13,957 nucleotides of DNA, taken from positions 1-13,957 of the forward strand of contig CALYQE010000043.1 in the NCBI GenBank assembly GCA_945281075.1. Reading direction: 5' to 3'. Source of the DNA: an uncultured Lactobacillus sp. Lineage in GTDB: Bacteria; Bacillota; Bacilli; Lactobacillales; Lactobacillaceae. Positions 1 to 7,219 of the stretch are shown here, one piece after another. The first letter of the stretch is position 1. Each line of letters starts with the position of its first letter. The notes beneath the pieces were generated by a model that ran no database searches, was not told the origin of the DNA, and saw nothing but the letters and a program-made list of their open reading frames with translations. The position numbers and the translations under genes were made by a program.

Positions 1-51
1 GTTAACGAAGGACACAACTTAGCTACGTTGAAGTTTGATTTATTGGATTAA
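1..51 (+). CDS. C-terminal end of an unidentified protein (partial)
   Basis: The first plus-strand frame is open from the window edge and reads VNEGHNLATLKFDLLD before a TAA stop at 49-51. The other two plus frames hit stops within about 20 bases. The residue mix looks like a real protein end, and a terminator lies downstream (206-242), which fits a plus-strand gene entering from the left. Sixteen residues are too few to name a family. It could also be chance, because 17 open codons are not rare. Confidence 0.35.
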   Translation, partial: VNEGHNLATLKFDLLD

Positions 52-106
52 TTTAGGTCGTTTAAAAACGATTTTGCAGAATTTTGTAATTTGGATAAAG
101 CGCGCG

Positions 107-180
107 CAATTTTTAGTTCCTGCAAGTAATTTACCTTTGATAATTACTTGTAATTACCAATTGCCAACCACTAAAAATTG
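107..180. repeat. Nested inverted repeat, possible structured 3' UTR or small cruciform
   Basis: An 11-bp perfect inverted repeat (CAATTTTTAGT at 107-117, ACTAAAAATTG at 170-180) encloses a second perfect 9-bp hairpin (CAAGTAATT at 123-131, AATTACTTG at 142-150, 10-base loop). Neither stem is followed directly by a T-run on the plus strand, so this is not a standard terminator. It could be a folded 3' UTR of the gene ending at 51 or a remnant of a small repeat element. No coding sequence is visible in 52-205. Confidence 0.4.
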
Positions 181-205
181 TTCAGTCAATTAGAGGATTG
201 CCAAT

Positions 206-242
206 AAAAAAGCGATAAGGTTAACAACTTTATCGCTTTTTT
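206..242. terminator. Bidirectional rho-independent terminator
   Basis: Stem GCGATAAGG (212-220) pairs with CTTTATCGC (228-236), with one G-T wobble and a 7-base loop. It is flanked by an A-run at 206-211 and a T-run at 237-242, so it can stop transcription from either side. It most likely ends the plus-strand gene entering at position 1 and backs up the 291-327 terminator for the minus-strand operon. Confidence 0.75.
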
Positions 243-290
243 GTGTATTTATTTTTGGTTTTGATAATAACTTAAAACAACTAATTATTT

Positions 291-327
291 TAAAAAGGCC
301 AGTTCTACGAATAGTAGAGCTAGCCTT
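291..327 (-). terminator. Rho-independent terminator of the dehydrogenase-kinase-aldolase operon
   Basis: A 14-bp stem pairs 295-308 with 314-327 around a 5-base loop, with one mismatch and one wobble. Read on the minus strand it ends in a T-run (complement of the A-run 292-296). It lies about 70 bases past the aldolase stop codon. Confidence 0.75.
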
Positions 328-397
328 GATGTGATTGAAAATGCTGTTAAATTAAATCTCAAATTTAATGATTTTATGAATTAAGGTGAAGAAAAAA

Positions 398-1051
398 CTA
401 TTTATCTTCTTTCGGTTGGCCGTAGTTTTGGAATTTTCTGGCTACTGAATCCATTTCTTCATTAGTTAACGCAACCGGATTGCCAACGGCACTAGCATAT
501 ACATATAGCTTGCACAAAAACTCGATGTTAACCGCATTGCCAAGAGCAGATTCAATTGAACCACCGGTAGCTAAAAGACCATGATTTGCAAGCAAAACGC
601 CATTGTCATCTCCCATTACACGATATGCCTCTTCAGCAATTTCTGGTGAGCCATAAATTTTGTAATCAGTACATTTTAATTCTCTGCACATGTCTGCAAT
701 CACATAATGAATTGGTGGCACATTTTTACGCAAACATGACATTGCGGTCGCAAAATCTGCATGTGCGTGAATTACTGATAATACACCTGGTTTGTTTTTA
801 TAAAAGATCGAGTGCATGGCGTATTCACTTGAAGGCTTGCGGTCGCCTTCTTTAATGTGACCATCCAAGTCCATAACGACAACGTCTTCAAGCTTAGTGT
901 CATAATAATTAATTCCTGATGGGCTGATTAACATTACCCTATCTTTAGGAACATAAATGCTCAAGTTGCCACCAGTACCCGTGGTTAGTCTTTCATCAAC
1001 CAATTTCTTTCCAAATTCAACAATTTTTTTACGTTCTTCAATATAATCCAT
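398..1051 (-). CDS. Class II (FucA-type) sugar-phosphate aldolase
   Basis: This 217-residue protein is a zinc-dependent class II aldolase of the AraD/FucA family, which cleaves ketose-1-phosphates into DHAP and an aldehyde. Seen in the sequence: phosphate-binding TGTGGNLS (about 24-31), SPSG (43-46), the probable catalytic glutamate E76 in SSEYAMH, zinc ligands H95 and H97 in IHAHAD, and H157 in ANHGLL. Length matches FucA (about 215). The ATG has AGGAG eight bases upstream, inside the 11-base gap after the kinase, so it is co-translated as the last gene of the operon. Given MtnK and an MtnA-type isomerase nearby, it is a candidate 5-deoxyribulose-1-phosphate / methylthioribulose-1-phosphate aldolase. 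Fuculose-, rhamnulose- or ribulose-1-phosphate are alternatives, since an FGGY kinase lies immediately upstream. The family is certain; the substrate is not. Confidence 0.93.
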   Translation of the reverse strand: MDYIEERKKIVEFGKKLVDERLTTGTGGNLSIYVPKDRVMLISPSGINYYDTKLEDVVVMDLDGHIKEGDRKPSSEYAMHSIFYKNKPGVLSVIHAHADFATAMSCLRKNVPPIHYVIADMCRELKCTDYKIYGSPEIAEEAYRVMGDDNGVLLANHGLLATGGSIESALGNAVNIEFLCKLYVYASAVGNPVALTNEEMDSVARKFQNYGQPKEDK

Positions 1052-1062
1052 AGTTATTACTC

Positions 1063-2523
1063 CTATTTTCTAGTGATATTTAAATTTAAGTTTTCCCAAG
1101 TTTCATAACTTCTTTCCATAGGCTTTTTTTCTTGGGGATAATATTCAAATCTGATTTTTTTGTCTTTTGAATTCAAATTTTTCTTTAGGACTGAATTAAT
1201 AACTTCAAAACAGCCCATTACAGATGGTTCTTGAAAATTCTCATATATTTTTACTGGCATGTTAGTTAAAGTAGAAACTACTTGAGGGATAATGACTGAG
1301 TTCATTCCTCCCCCACAAGCTACAATTGAATCATAACTAACATTGACATCTTTCTTTAATTGGTTTACCTTTTTGGCGATGGAAAAGCCGATATCTAAAG
1401 CGATACTTCCAACAAACATCTCTTTTGAAACTGAATCTGTAAACGGGGGCGATAAAAAGAAGCCGCCGTATTTTTTCCCACCATCTTCTTTTACAAACGT
1501 CTGAGTGGTAAAACTTGCATATATATTTTGGATTTTTGCCAAATCAATATGTTCTTCTATTTCCTTATACGAGCTTTCGGGAAGCAACAGCTTCTTTGAT
1601 CTCTCATAATTTAACCCGGTTACTCCAGGATTATATTCGAGAACATATTCTTTTCCAGTTAAATCCAAATCTAACCAATGATTGCTTTTTACCATTGGCT
1701 TTTCAACGCGCACACATACCGGGCTAGTTGTTCCAGAAACCAGGCATAATGTTTTGCTTTCACTTTCAGGTAAAATTGCTTTCATTGCCAACTGGGTGTC
1801 AGCACCACCAATTACAAATTTGCAATCATCATTGGTAATACCAAATTTTCTCAGCAATTTCTGATTAATTACAGGAAAAATCGTTTGTGAAGGAACTATT
1901 TCTGGTAAAAAGATTGAATCCATATCAAATATTTTTAAAAGATCGGCATCCCAGTTTTTGTCAAAAATATTAAATAACTGCGTTTCGGCAGCTTGGGATG
2001 GTTCAATCACTAATTTACCGCAAAACAATAAAGCAAACAATTCACTTAAACTAGTAAAGGAAAATACATTGTTATACAAGTCAGGCCGTACTTCTCTTAA
2101 GCCGACTAATTTCATGGCTAAAAAATCTCCAGAAATATTTCTAGCAGTTTTTTCAAAAACTATTTTGCGTTGATCTGTAAATTGATTTAAAAAATGATTG
2201 CCTCGATCATCTATGTTTGGTATTCCAAAAAGTACTTTTTTGTTTTTGTCCAAGCAGAAAAATGTTTGGCGGGCTCCAGAAACGGTGATAGCGGATATTC
2301 TCACGTCAAAAGTTTCTAAAACTCGTCTTGAAGCAATTGCAAGGTTGTTTATAAACAGACGATAGTCTATTAACATTCCCTCATGGGCATCTTCACTGTA
2401 TACATTTTTGATGTGTTGAATATCATATATATTCCTATTTTCATCTACCAAAGCAACTCTGCTGCTTCCAGTACCAACATCAATTAATAAATAATAGTCC
2501 GCTTGTTCCATATTACTAATCAT
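1063..2523 (-). CDS. FGGY-family carbohydrate kinase (YoaC/LsrK-like)
   Basis: This 486-residue protein is a two-domain FGGY kinase that uses ATP to phosphorylate a sugar or related polyhydroxy compound. Visible landmarks are the N-terminal phosphate loop IDVGTGSSR (14-22), the catalytic aspartate D241 in GGADTQ, SGTTSP (263-268) and the ATP-site ACGGGMN (402-408). The stretch around EPSQAAETQLFNI (174-186) is laid out like that of the AI-2 kinase LsrK. The start ATG overlaps the end of the dehydrogenase gene by 8 bases with no clear Shine-Dalgarno, so translational coupling is likely. A second ATG four codons on is possible. Dehydrogenase followed by FGGY kinase, with these lengths, recalls B. 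subtilis yoaD-yoaC, whose substrate I do not know. It may feed the downstream aldolase with a ketose-1-phosphate. Confidence 0.88.
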   Translation of the reverse strand: MISNMEQADYYLLIDVGTGSSRVALVDENRNIYDIQHIKNVYSEDAHEGMLIDYRLFINNLAIASRRVLETFDVRISAITVSGARQTFFCLDKNKKVLFGIPNIDDRGNHFLNQFTDQRKIVFEKTARNISGDFLAMKLVGLREVRPDLYNNVFSFTSLSELFALLFCGKLVIEPSQAAETQLFNIFDKNWDADLLKIFDMDSIFLPEIVPSQTIFPVINQKLLRKFGITNDDCKFVIGGADTQLAMKAILPESESKTLCLVSGTTSPVCVRVEKPMVKSNHWLDLDLTGKEYVLEYNPGVTGLNYERSKKLLLPESSYKEIEEHIDLAKIQNIYASFTTQTFVKEDGGKKYGGFFLSPPFTDSVSKEMFVGSIALDIGFSIAKKVNQLKKDVNVSYDSIVACGGGMNSVIIPQVVSTLTNMPVKIYENFQEPSVMGCFEVINSVLKKNLNSKDKKIRFEYYPQEKKPMERSYETWENLNLNITRK

Positions 2524-3508
2524 TTATAACTGAGGAATTAATAATATTGGCATTTTTATAATCCTTTTTAATAAAACTGATAAGCGAATTAACTGCTATC
2601 TCTGATTGGTGTAAAACAACTTCATAGGTTGAACCACAAATATGAGGAGTTGAAATTACATTATCTAACAACGCTAGTTTTAAATCGTCTTTAGTTTTTG
2701 GCGGTTCAACATCCAAGACATCAATAATTCCTCCGCTAATCTCCTTAGCCGCTAAGCAGGCGTACAAATCTTCATTATTAACTACTGCCGATCTTGAAGT
2801 GTTAACGAACAAAGCACTTTCTTTCATTAAATCGAAATACTTTTTGTCAATCATTCCTTTCGTTTCTGAAGTCACTGGTAAATGAACAGAGACAATATCA
2901 GAATTAGTAAAAAGAGTTGCCAAATCTGTCTTTTCAGCTTTAAGATTTGTAGACTCAATATACGGATCGTAAAACATCATCTTGCATCCAAAGTTTTCTA
3001 AGAGCTTTGCAGCAGTCTTGGCAACTGCACCAAATCCAACGAATCCAATTACCTGAGAATATAGCTCATGACCTTTCCAAATATAATATGGTGTGGTTCC
3101 TGGCTTCCATTCACCATCAACAACCCATTTATTTGCCTGGATAATTTGTCTTTGCTGACAAATTATTAAACCGATAAGCATCTCAGCTACTGCCTCTGCA
3201 TTTCTTGCAGGGGTATGAATTAATGGTATCTTAAAAAGATTAACAGCCTTAATATCAATATTTTCTGGAGTCGACCTGCAATCGACGATTAACTTCAAAT
3301 TTTTAGAGTTTTGCAGTACTTTCTCGTTTATTTGGTCTAATTCAGTAATCAAAACGTCAGGATTTATTTCTGACATTTTCTGAGCCATTACATCTGGATA
3401 AAAGCGTTCGCCATTTTTGGTCCACGGATCGTAAATAATTTCATCAAAGTATTGGTTTAACTTTGCCCTATTTTCATCGGTAATTTCAGCTCTTATATAA
3501 ATTTTCAA
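2516..3508 (-). CDS. D-isomer-specific 2-hydroxyacid dehydrogenase (YoaD-like)
   Basis: This 330-residue NAD(P)-dependent dehydrogenase interconverts a 2-hydroxyacid and a 2-oxoacid. The Rossmann motif is GFGAVA (158-163, glycines at 158 and 160), with an acidic D181 at the end of the second strand suggesting NAD. The catalytic residues of the family are present: R239 in NTSRS, E268 in DVEPP and H289 in TPHICG. The start is an unusual TTG at 3506-3508, chosen because TGAGGTG sits 7-8 bases upstream; no in-frame ATG precedes it. It is the first gene of the operon and overlaps the kinase start. Phosphoglycerate dehydrogenase or a lactate/hydroxyisocaproate dehydrogenase are family alternatives, but neither fits the neighbours. 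Its role beside a kinase and an aldolase is unclear. Confidence 0.88.
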   Translation of the reverse strand: MKIYIRAEITDENRAKLNQYFDEIIYDPWTKNGERFYPDVMAQKMSEINPDVLITELDQINEKVLQNSKNLKLIVDCRSTPENIDIKAVNLFKIPLIHTPARNAEAVAEMLIGLIICQQRQIIQANKWVVDGEWKPGTTPYYIWKGHELYSQVIGFVGFGAVAKTAAKLLENFGCKMMFYDPYIESTNLKAEKTDLATLFTNSDIVSVHLPVTSETKGMIDKKYFDLMKESALFVNTSRSAVVNNEDLYACLAAKEISGGIIDVLDVEPPKTKDDLKLALLDNVISTPHICGSTYEVVLHQSEIAVNSLISFIKKDYKNANIINSSVIND

Positions 3509-3631
3509 AATAAAAACACCTCAAACATTTTTGACTCTTATTACTATTTTTTGGAACATGTTTCCAATCAAAAATGCAAAACTAAGAAGTTGGTTTTCCA
3601 AATTAGTATTACAAATTTTGATTTATATTTT

Positions 3632-3645
3632 TATAAGCGCTTACA
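3632..3645. promoter_or_regulatory. cre box (CcpA site) for the dehydrogenase operon
   Basis: TATAAGCGCTTACA matches the catabolite-responsive consensus TGWAANCGNTNWCA at 13 of 14 positions. It lies 5 bases downstream of the minus-strand -10 box, covering the transcription start, which is the usual place for CcpA repression. Confidence 0.8.
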
Positions 3646-3650
3646 GCTAT

Positions 3651-3678
3651 ATTATAGCATGCAAACAAACCAATTCAA
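3651..3678 (-). promoter_or_regulatory. Sigma-A promoter of the dehydrogenase-kinase-aldolase operon
   Basis: On the minus strand, -35 TTGAAT (complement of 3673-3678), a 16-base spacer and a consensus -10 TATAAT (complement of 3651-3656) preceded by TGC. The promoter of the transporter-mtnK operon has the same boxes, spacer and TGC (9935-9962). Transcription would start about 140 bases before the TTG start codon of the dehydrogenase. Confidence 0.78.
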
Positions 3679-3702
3679 TAAAAATAGTTAAAAAACATAA
3701 TT

Positions 3703-3736
3703 TTTATTTGTCTTTATTTTTGTTTTGTTTGTTTTA
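3703..3736. promoter_or_regulatory. Candidate DeoR-family operator (T-rich repeated half-sites)
   Basis: TTTATTTG at 3703-3710 is followed by repeated TTTGTTT-like half-sites to about 3736. Similar blocks lie near the promoters at 9970-9987 (opposite orientation) and 10010-10038. DeoR-family regulators often bind repeated half-sites. Here the block is 25-58 bases upstream of the -35 box. In an AT-rich genome such similarity can arise by chance. Confidence 0.35.
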
Positions 3737-3770
3737 ATGAATTAAGAAATAAAATCCAGTATTTAAAATA

Positions 3771-3815
3771 AAAAATGATGAATTATTGTCCATTACTAGA
3801 CAATAAAAACATCAT
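3771..3815 (-). terminator. Rho-independent terminator after gatC
   Basis: Two stacked stems, ATGATG (3775-3780) with CATCAT (3810-3815) and TATTGTC (3784-3790) with GACAATA (3799-3805), are separated by a small internal loop. On the minus strand they are followed by a T-run (complement of 3771-3775). It separates the PTS operon from the dehydrogenase operon, so the latter needs its own promoter. Confidence 0.7.
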
Positions 3816-3857
3816 CTTTAAAATTTCACATTTAGTTATTTCTAATTTACTTTGTTT

Positions 3858-5261
3858 TCAAGAAACTTTAGCTTTTTTACTTAAAGCGTTGGAGTAATCA
3901 GAATGTTTTTCAATAATATCAGTAACTTTCCGTTTATTTCTCTTATAGTAAACAAACTGAATAACGTATAAAATAACAACTGCCCCAATAATTATTGGAT
4001 TTTTCGTTAAAAATGCTATTGTAATTAGCCCCATCAGGATGTTGGCTGCAACAAACCCAATAACCATCAAGCTGCCTTTTGGCATGGTAACTCCAGTTTC
4101 TTTGGCAATTTTAGTAAACATTGGCGCAAAATACGACCCAATGTAGAGCTGCCCTGCAAATATGAGAATATCCATAATTAGTGCTTTGAAAATATTTCCG
4201 TCTGCTAATGCTACATTTATTTCTGAATCATAAGCAAAACCAGTCAAACACATTACGGGAACGATTAAATTTCCTGGAAGGATAAACGCAAGAATCAGGG
4301 CAAAAGGTATCATTAAAATTCCTGTAGTCAAAGTAGCAGTTTCACCATAGCCAAGAGCATCATTTACTGCTACATACCATTCACGGCCACCTTTTTTCAT
4401 TGACTTCTGCGAAGCTGCAGTAATACTTGAAAATGAGGCGGCGAAAATACTGCCGACTTTAGGGAAAATTGTCATCACAGCAGCCGTAGTAACTGCCGTT
4501 GTTAAAATCTGTCCCCAAGACGCTATAGAGGTCAAAGTAGTAAAGTTACCAATTAACCCAAGCAGCATACCAACTATAAATCCTATAATCATAGGATCCC
4601 CTAAAAAGCCAAGTTTTTGTTGAATTTTCTCAGGGTTAAGTTGGATTTTATCTGCACCTAATTTAGAAAGCAGGTAGTTCAATCCTAAGGCAATTGGAAC
4701 ATTACATACTTGGTGAGGTGCAGATAATGTACATTGCGGATAACCATAATAAGTTGACCAACGCTTGGCAATCATTTCTGAATATAACAAACATACAACG
4801 TTGCCAAACAGCATTAAAAAGCTGGCTAACCAAACATTTTTAGTTATTAAATATAATTCCGAACCCCACAAGATCAGTGAATAGTTATTCCATAAATCAC
4901 TTGGCATAAAAACATTTGTCCATTTGATTGCAAATAGAAAAATCTGAAAAGCTAGTAGAATTCCAATGAATATCATTCCTATTCGCGTTGAATAAGCAAT
5001 CACTGCCGTAGCCTGCCAGCCTATATCCAGCACTGGCAAATTAAGATGTGCAATTTTTACCATCTTATCAACAACTGGTGAAATTACTGGAGTGAAATAG
5101 TCAGTAATCATACTAAATCCTACTAGTCCGACTGCAGCTAATATTGCTGAATTGAATGCTTTTTTAGCACTTAGTTTCATAAATAGACAAATTACGAATA
5201 TTACAACTGGCACAAATATATTAGGACCAAAAGTATCCATAATTGTTTTAAAAGTTTGCAT
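3858..5261 (-). CDS. gatC: PTS galactitol-family EIIC permease
   Basis: This 467-residue integral membrane protein is the substrate channel of a galactitol-family PTS, moving a sugar alcohol or sugar inward while EIIB phosphorylates it. Hydrophobic segments run through most of the length, starting at about residues 14-31. The block NVFMPSDLWNNYSLILWGSE (about 116-135) and the GDPMIIGFIVGMLLGLIGNF region (about 221-240) are typical of GatC proteins. A strong ribosome site (AAAGGTGGGG) precedes the ATG. It is the last gene of its operon, 37 bases after EIIB, with a terminator 40 bases downstream. Galactitol and pentitols are known substrates of the family, but no polyol dehydrogenase is present here, so the name gives the family and not a proven substrate. 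Confidence 0.9.
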   Translation of the reverse strand: MQTFKTIMDTFGPNIFVPVVIFVICLFMKLSAKKAFNSAILAAVGLVGFSMITDYFTPVISPVVDKMVKIAHLNLPVLDIGWQATAVIAYSTRIGMIFIGILLAFQIFLFAIKWTNVFMPSDLWNNYSLILWGSELYLITKNVWLASFLMLFGNVVCLLYSEMIAKRWSTYYGYPQCTLSAPHQVCNVPIALGLNYLLSKLGADKIQLNPEKIQQKLGFLGDPMIIGFIVGMLLGLIGNFTTLTSIASWGQILTTAVTTAAVMTIFPKVGSIFAASFSSITAASQKSMKKGGREWYVAVNDALGYGETATLTTGILMIPFALILAFILPGNLIVPVMCLTGFAYDSEINVALADGNIFKALIMDILIFAGQLYIGSYFAPMFTKIAKETGVTMPKGSLMVIGFVAANILMGLITIAFLTKNPIIIGAVVILYVIQFVYYKRNKRKVTDIIEKHSDYSNALSKKAKVS

Positions 5262-5298
5262 AAAATTTTCCCCACCTTTCTTTTTAAAATTTCTTACC

Positions 5299-5592
5299 CT
5301 ATTTTTCTAGAGCTTGTTTGATTTCTGAATATACTTGCTCCTCACCAATACCAGTTAGTAATCCCGTTGCATTGATTATAGGAACTTCAAATGTACCTGG
5401 AATAGGAGATGTATAAATAACCAAGTCAAATTGTCCTTCAGGGATTCTTACTGAAGCCTGCTGTGGATTCAATTCTTGTGAATTTACGTTATAACCGAGT
5501 GATTCGATATAGCTAGATGCTTTTTCTGCTACCATAGTGGAACTAACAGTTCCTGAACCACACACAGCTAGAAGATTTATTGTTTTTGCCAT
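5299..5592 (-). CDS. gatB: PTS galactitol-family EIIB
   Basis: This 97-residue cytoplasmic phosphocarrier takes phosphate from EIIA and passes it to the sugar held by EIIC. The phosphorylated cysteine is C11 in the N-terminal loop LLAVCGSGTVSSTM, the standard P-loop-like site of lactose/galactitol EIIB proteins. Length is normal for a free EIIB (about 95). It starts 6 bases after the EIIA stop, with AAGGA overlapping the end of EIIA, so translation is coupled. Confidence 0.93.
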   Translation of the reverse strand: MAKTINLLAVCGSGTVSSTMVAEKASSYIESLGYNVNSQELNPQQASVRIPEGQFDLVIYTSPIPGTFEVPIINATGLLTGIGEEQVYSEIKQALEK

Positions 5593-5598
5593 AATTAA

Positions 5599-6039
5599 TC
5601 ATTCCTTCCATGACAATAATGTTTTTAAAAGACTTTCAGATTTATAAACTGTGGTTAAGAAATCTTTATCCTGAAACATTTTCATTAATTCCCTTAGGTC
5701 GGCAAGTTGCTCATTGCCTCCAGTTGAACAAATGAAAAATGCCAAATAAACATTGACTTTAGTTTCTGCATCGCCCATTTGATTAAATTGAACTGGTTGT
5801 TTTAGGCGTGCGACAAGAATTCCGTCTTTCTTAACATTTTCAGGATCACAGTGCGGTATAGCAACACCAATCGTTTTTGTTTGCAATCCGGTAGGAAAAA
5901 CCTTTTCTCTGTTAGTTAAAGCCGACAGATATGATTCCTTAACAAAGCCTTCTTTGCAAAGCTTATCTGCTGCTTTTTTAAACAATTCCTGTTTATTAAC
6001 TTTTAAATCATCTAAGAGCAACTCTTTAGCAAATCTCAT
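5599..6039 (-). CDS. gatA: PTS EIIA component, fructose/mannitol/galactitol type
   Basis: This 146-residue protein belongs to the PTS EIIA type 2 domain family. It accepts phosphate from HPr on a histidine, most likely H63 in GVAIPHCD (58-65), and hands it to EIIB. Length and the placement before EIIB and EIIC match gatABC. The ATG has AGGTGA 5-6 bases upstream. A 110-base gap separates it from the isomerase gene. I see no clear terminator in that gap, so readthrough from the upstream genes is likely, though an internal promoter cannot be ruled out. Confidence 0.92.
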   Translation of the reverse strand: MRFAKELLLDDLKVNKQELFKKAADKLCKEGFVKESYLSALTNREKVFPTGLQTKTIGVAIPHCDPENVKKDGILVARLKQPVQFNQMGDAETKVNVYLAFFICSTGGNEQLADLRELMKMFQDKDFLTTVYKSESLLKTLLSWKE

Positions 6040-6106
6040 TTTTCACCTGTCAATCACTATTTTAGTTTTAATTTGCTGAGCGCTATTTACTCAATAAACT
6101 ACGCTT

Positions 6107-6124
6107 AATTTATGTTGATAAATT
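6107..6124. promoter_or_regulatory. AT-rich palindrome in the mtnA-gatA gap
   Basis: AATTTAT-GTTG-ATAAATT is a perfect 7-bp inverted repeat. It lies about 70 bases upstream of gatA and could be an operator or a weak mRNA hairpin. On the plus strand it runs into a T-run, but no plus-strand gene precedes it. It has no G-C pairs, so it is not a convincing terminator. Confidence 0.25.
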
Positions 6125-6149
6125 TATTTTTTAAATAATAATAGGGAGC

Positions 6150-7202
6150 CTAATAGAAATTCTCCTTACCCAAATTTGCATATTCTTTCAAATTGAATGG
6201 TGAAAAAACGCCCTTATCGGTTACAATTGCATCAATCAAAGTTGGTGGAGTGACATCAAAAGCTGGATAAAAAGAATTTACACCTTCCATGGCAATTCTT
6301 TGGCCAATAAATTCAAGTGCCTGCTCTGGGTCTCTGTATTCAATTTCGATAGCTTTGCCGTTTAACTTATCTTGGTCTGGAATCCCAGTAACAAAATATG
6401 GAACTTCTGTCCTTTTAGCTAAAACTGCAATTTGCTTAGTACCAATTTTATTAGCAATATGGCCATCCATTGCAATTGAATCAGCAGCAGAAGTATAGAA
6501 GTCTATATCTCCCCGTTCCAAAACAAAGTTCACCATATTATCATCAACCACTGTCGTGTCAAAACCTGCTTCTTTAAAGCAGCTTGCAGTCAACCGACTT
6601 CCTTGTAGAAAAGGCTCAGTCGCTGCATCATAAGCTCTTAAATTTTTATTAGTCTCCTTTGCCCTTCTAATAATGGCACCAATTATCGTCTCTCCATAGC
6701 ACTGCGTTAGAAATGTCGAGTTATTTGGCATTAAGTCGACCAAATAATTACCAACTTTTTGCATAGTCGAGTAACGCCGATTTAGAGAAGCTAATGTATC
6801 ATCAAAAGCTGCTTGTATAGGAGATTGACCCTTCGCAATTGCTTCTTTTTGCAGTTCCAAAATGCGGTTAGTAATTGCTGAATACCGATTAGCTGTTGTT
6901 GGCCTTGCGTTTCCCAGCTCTTTTGCTGCTTTAGTTAAAAAAGCAATTTGCTTTTCTTCAGTTTTATCCTTGCATTCATAAGCAGCTAAAGCCATACCCA
7001 TTCCTACCGCTGTGTAAGGACCTGCACTTTGCGTAACCATATCCTGAATTGCTTTAATAATTTCATGATAAGTCTTGCAACACACAAACTTTTTCTGTTT
7101 AGGGAATATCCTTCTATCTAAAATTCTTACAACGCCATTTTCGTACCAGGCAACATTTTCATATTGCAATAAAAATGGCATCCCTTTGTCTTGTCTTTCC
7201 AT
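6150..7202 (-). CDS. mtnA: MtnA-family aldose-1-phosphate isomerase, divergent
   Basis: This 350-residue protein belongs to the MtnA / eIF2B-alpha-like family, which converts 5-modified ribose-1-phosphates such as methylthioribose-1-phosphate to the ribulose-1-phosphate. Length matches MtnA (about 350). Conserved features are the catalytic C168 in LTQCYGE, the catalytic D241 in AADSIAMDG, LQGSRLTA (199-206), NKIGT (251-255) and FDVTP (315-319). Against typical MtnA, from memory, HCNAG is QCYGE, GADRIA is AADSIA, ETRP is ATEP and RGAPAIG is about SAGPYTAVG (59-67). The phosphate or sugar pocket has therefore probably changed. The ATG has AAAGGA upstream and lies 17 bases after mtnK. It is a candidate 5-deoxyribose-1-phosphate isomerase (DrdI-like) or an isomerase for another aldose-1-phosphate. 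Confidence 0.88.
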   Translation of the reverse strand: MERQDKGMPFLLQYENVAWYENGVVRILDRRIFPKQKKFVCCKTYHEIIKAIQDMVTQSAGPYTAVGMGMALAAYECKDKTEEKQIAFLTKAAKELGNARPTTANRYSAITNRILELQKEAIAKGQSPIQAAFDDTLASLNRRYSTMQKVGNYLVDLMPNNSTFLTQCYGETIIGAIIRRAKETNKNLRAYDAATEPFLQGSRLTASCFKEAGFDTTVVDDNMVNFVLERGDIDFYTSAADSIAMDGHIANKIGTKQIAVLAKRTEVPYFVTGIPDQDKLNGKAIEIEYRDPEQALEFIGQRIAMEGVNSFYPAFDVTPPTLIDAIVTDKGVFSPFNLKEYANLGKENFY

Positions 7203-7219
7203 GTCTTATCCTTTCAAAC

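Noticed and set aside
586..855. Plus-strand open frame of 89 residues opposite the aldolase
   Set aside because: It is a shadow of the aldolase gene, whose motifs are unambiguous, and there is no start signal.
3531..3737. Plus-strand open frame of 68 residues
   Set aside because: It lies across the minus-strand promoter, cre box and candidate operator, has no ribosome site, and its composition reflects AT-rich DNA.
6075..6095. Possible cre box around AGCGCT in the mtnA-gatA gap
   Set aside because: Only about 9 of 14 positions match the consensus, well below the other three sites.
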